Positions 15,333-15,883 of a stretch of 15,883 nucleotides of DNA are shown here, one piece after another. The DNA is from CAVXAE01 sp044225565. Its GTDB lineage: Bacteria > Pseudomonadota > Gammaproteobacteria > Steroidobacterales > Steroidobacteraceae. Each line of letters opens with the position of its first letter. Within the stretch, counting starts at the first letter, position 1. The stretch lies in NCBI GenBank assembly GCA_044225565.1, contig JBGAIL010000114.1, positions 1 to 15,883 on the forward strand, in the 5' to 3' direction. The position numbers and the translations under genes were made by a program. The notes beneath the pieces are model-generated. The model had not been told where the DNA came from, made no database searches, and saw only the letters and a program-made list of their open reading frames with translations.

Positions 15333-15497
15333 GGTTCGGACTCGCCACCCACTCCCTTGAGAGGGGCCGGCGCGATTTTCGGGAACACGGAATGGCTGGA
15401 GCAGGCTGGCCCGGCGGCACCGTGCAACCCGCATTCCCGTTTCCGGCCCTCGGGACTCTATGGCCTGCAGGAAAAACTCTCCACACTGGAATGCACC
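15333..15497. promoter_or_regulatory. divergent promoter region of cassette 3
   Basis: This 165-nt gap separates the divergent sigma and receptor starts and must hold both promoters. Two related blocks face outward: GGAACACGGAATG (15382-15394), whose complement reads toward sigma, and CATTCCCGTTTCC (15432-15444), toward the receptor. The outward-reading forms agree at 10 of 13 positions, starting with CATTCC. They could be paired sigma-factor sites, but the match is weaker than in cassettes 1 and 2. Confidence 0.3.
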
Positions 15498-15883
15498 ATG
15501 CGCTTGCACCGAATCACTGTCGCCCTGGCCGTCGCGGGATGGTCCGTCCTCTGCGGGGCGGCCGAGATGCCGCTGGCCGAGCGGAAGCTCACGCTCCACA
15601 TCGCCTCCCAGCCGGTGGGTGAGGCGCTCAACGAGCTGGCGAGGCAGTCCGGCCTGCAAGTGGCCGTGTACTCCGCGATAGGCGACGGCATCACCTCGCC
15701 CGACGTATCGGGAGACCTTTCCGCCAGGGATGCGCTGGCGAGATTGCTGGAGGGGACGGGCCTGGAGTTCGAGTTCGCCCGGGACAACGTGGTCATCGTG
15801 CGTCGCCGTGGCGATGCCGCGGCGACTGCTCCCGGCGCAGCGTGGCATCTGGCGCAGGCCACCCCGGACGGGGAGTCGCAGAG
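15498..15883 (+). CDS. TonB-dependent receptor, N-terminal part with STN domain (cassette 3, runs off window)
   Basis: An open frame begins at ATG 15498 and continues past the window edge, giving 128 residues. Residues 1-21 are a signal peptide (VALAVAGWSVLCGAA). Residues 30-103 are an STN domain (LHIASQPVGEALNELARQSG, then VSGDLSARDALARLLEGTGL). An Ala-rich linker follows, as in the other two receptors. By analogy the remainder should be a TonB box, plug and barrel, but none of it is visible here, so the call as a receptor rests on the STN domain and the neighbouring sigma/fecR genes. Transcription diverges from the sigma gene. Confidence 0.85.
   Translation, partial: MRLHRITVALAVAGWSVLCGAAEMPLAERKLTLHIASQPVGEALNELARQSGLQVAVYSAIGDGITSPDVSGDLSARDALARLLEGTGLEFEFARDNVVIVRRRGDAAATAPGAAWHLAQATPDGESQ

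Noticed and set aside
1..15883. CRISPR array, tRNA or rRNA genes, insertion sequences
   Set aside because: No regularly spaced repeats, cloverleaf sequences, transposase genes or terminal repeats were seen on either strand.

Overview
The window is about 15.9 kb of GC-rich, densely coded bacterial DNA. It probably comes from a Gram-negative proteobacterium rich in TonB-dependent receptors. The evidence is signal peptides, outer-membrane receptors with C-terminal aromatic residues, ECF sigma/FecR pairs and a periplasmic denitrification enzyme. The sequence alone does not fix the genus; a gammaproteobacterium of the Steroidobacter/Xanthomonad kind or a sphingomonad-like organism would both fit.

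Layout. (1) 161-4237: a FecI-type sigma factor, a FecR-type anti-sigma regulator and a TonB-dependent receptor carrying an N-terminal signalling (STN) domain. The receptor frame is broken near 3663-3673 by what looks like an internal deletion of roughly 95-100 nt. It is followed 17 nt later by an exported erythromycin-esterase-family protein (4255-5703). (2) 5794-8796: a nitrite-reductase cluster. It holds a lipoprotein AniA-type copper nitrite reductase fused to a C-terminal cytochrome c (nirK), an exported FGE-sulfatase-fold NirV-like protein and a Sco-type copper chaperone. (3) 8769-9380, minus strand: a Phd/VapC toxin-antitoxin pair whose toxin 3' end overlaps the sco 3' end. (4) 9534-13686: a second, intact sigma/FecR/receptor cassette, closed by a strong 15-bp hairpin terminator. 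(5) 13774-15883: a third cassette in divergent layout. Sigma and fecR are on the minus strand and the receptor start is on the plus strand, running off the window. Its fecR is read only by changing frame about ten times within some 350 nt.

How the genes work together. Each sigma/FecR/receptor set is expected to be a cell-surface signalling circuit: a ligand binds the receptor, the STN domain signals to the FecR C-terminus, and the sigma factor is released. The sequence supports one circuit-specific promoter per intact cassette. The same short two-part motif, with the same spacing, lies before both the sigma gene and the receptor gene of cassette 1 (130-156 and 1763-1789). A different motif does the same in cassette 2 (9462-9487 and 11100-11125). 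In both cassettes the -10-like half before the receptor is also the left arm of a hairpin whose right arm holds the receptor's Shine-Dalgarno. Read-through mRNA from the sigma/fecR genes would therefore be poorly translated, while mRNA started at the receptor's own promoter would not carry the left arm.

The least settled parts are whether the two damaged genes (receptor 1 and fecR 3) are real lesions or errors in the source sequence, and what the esterase-like protein acts on.
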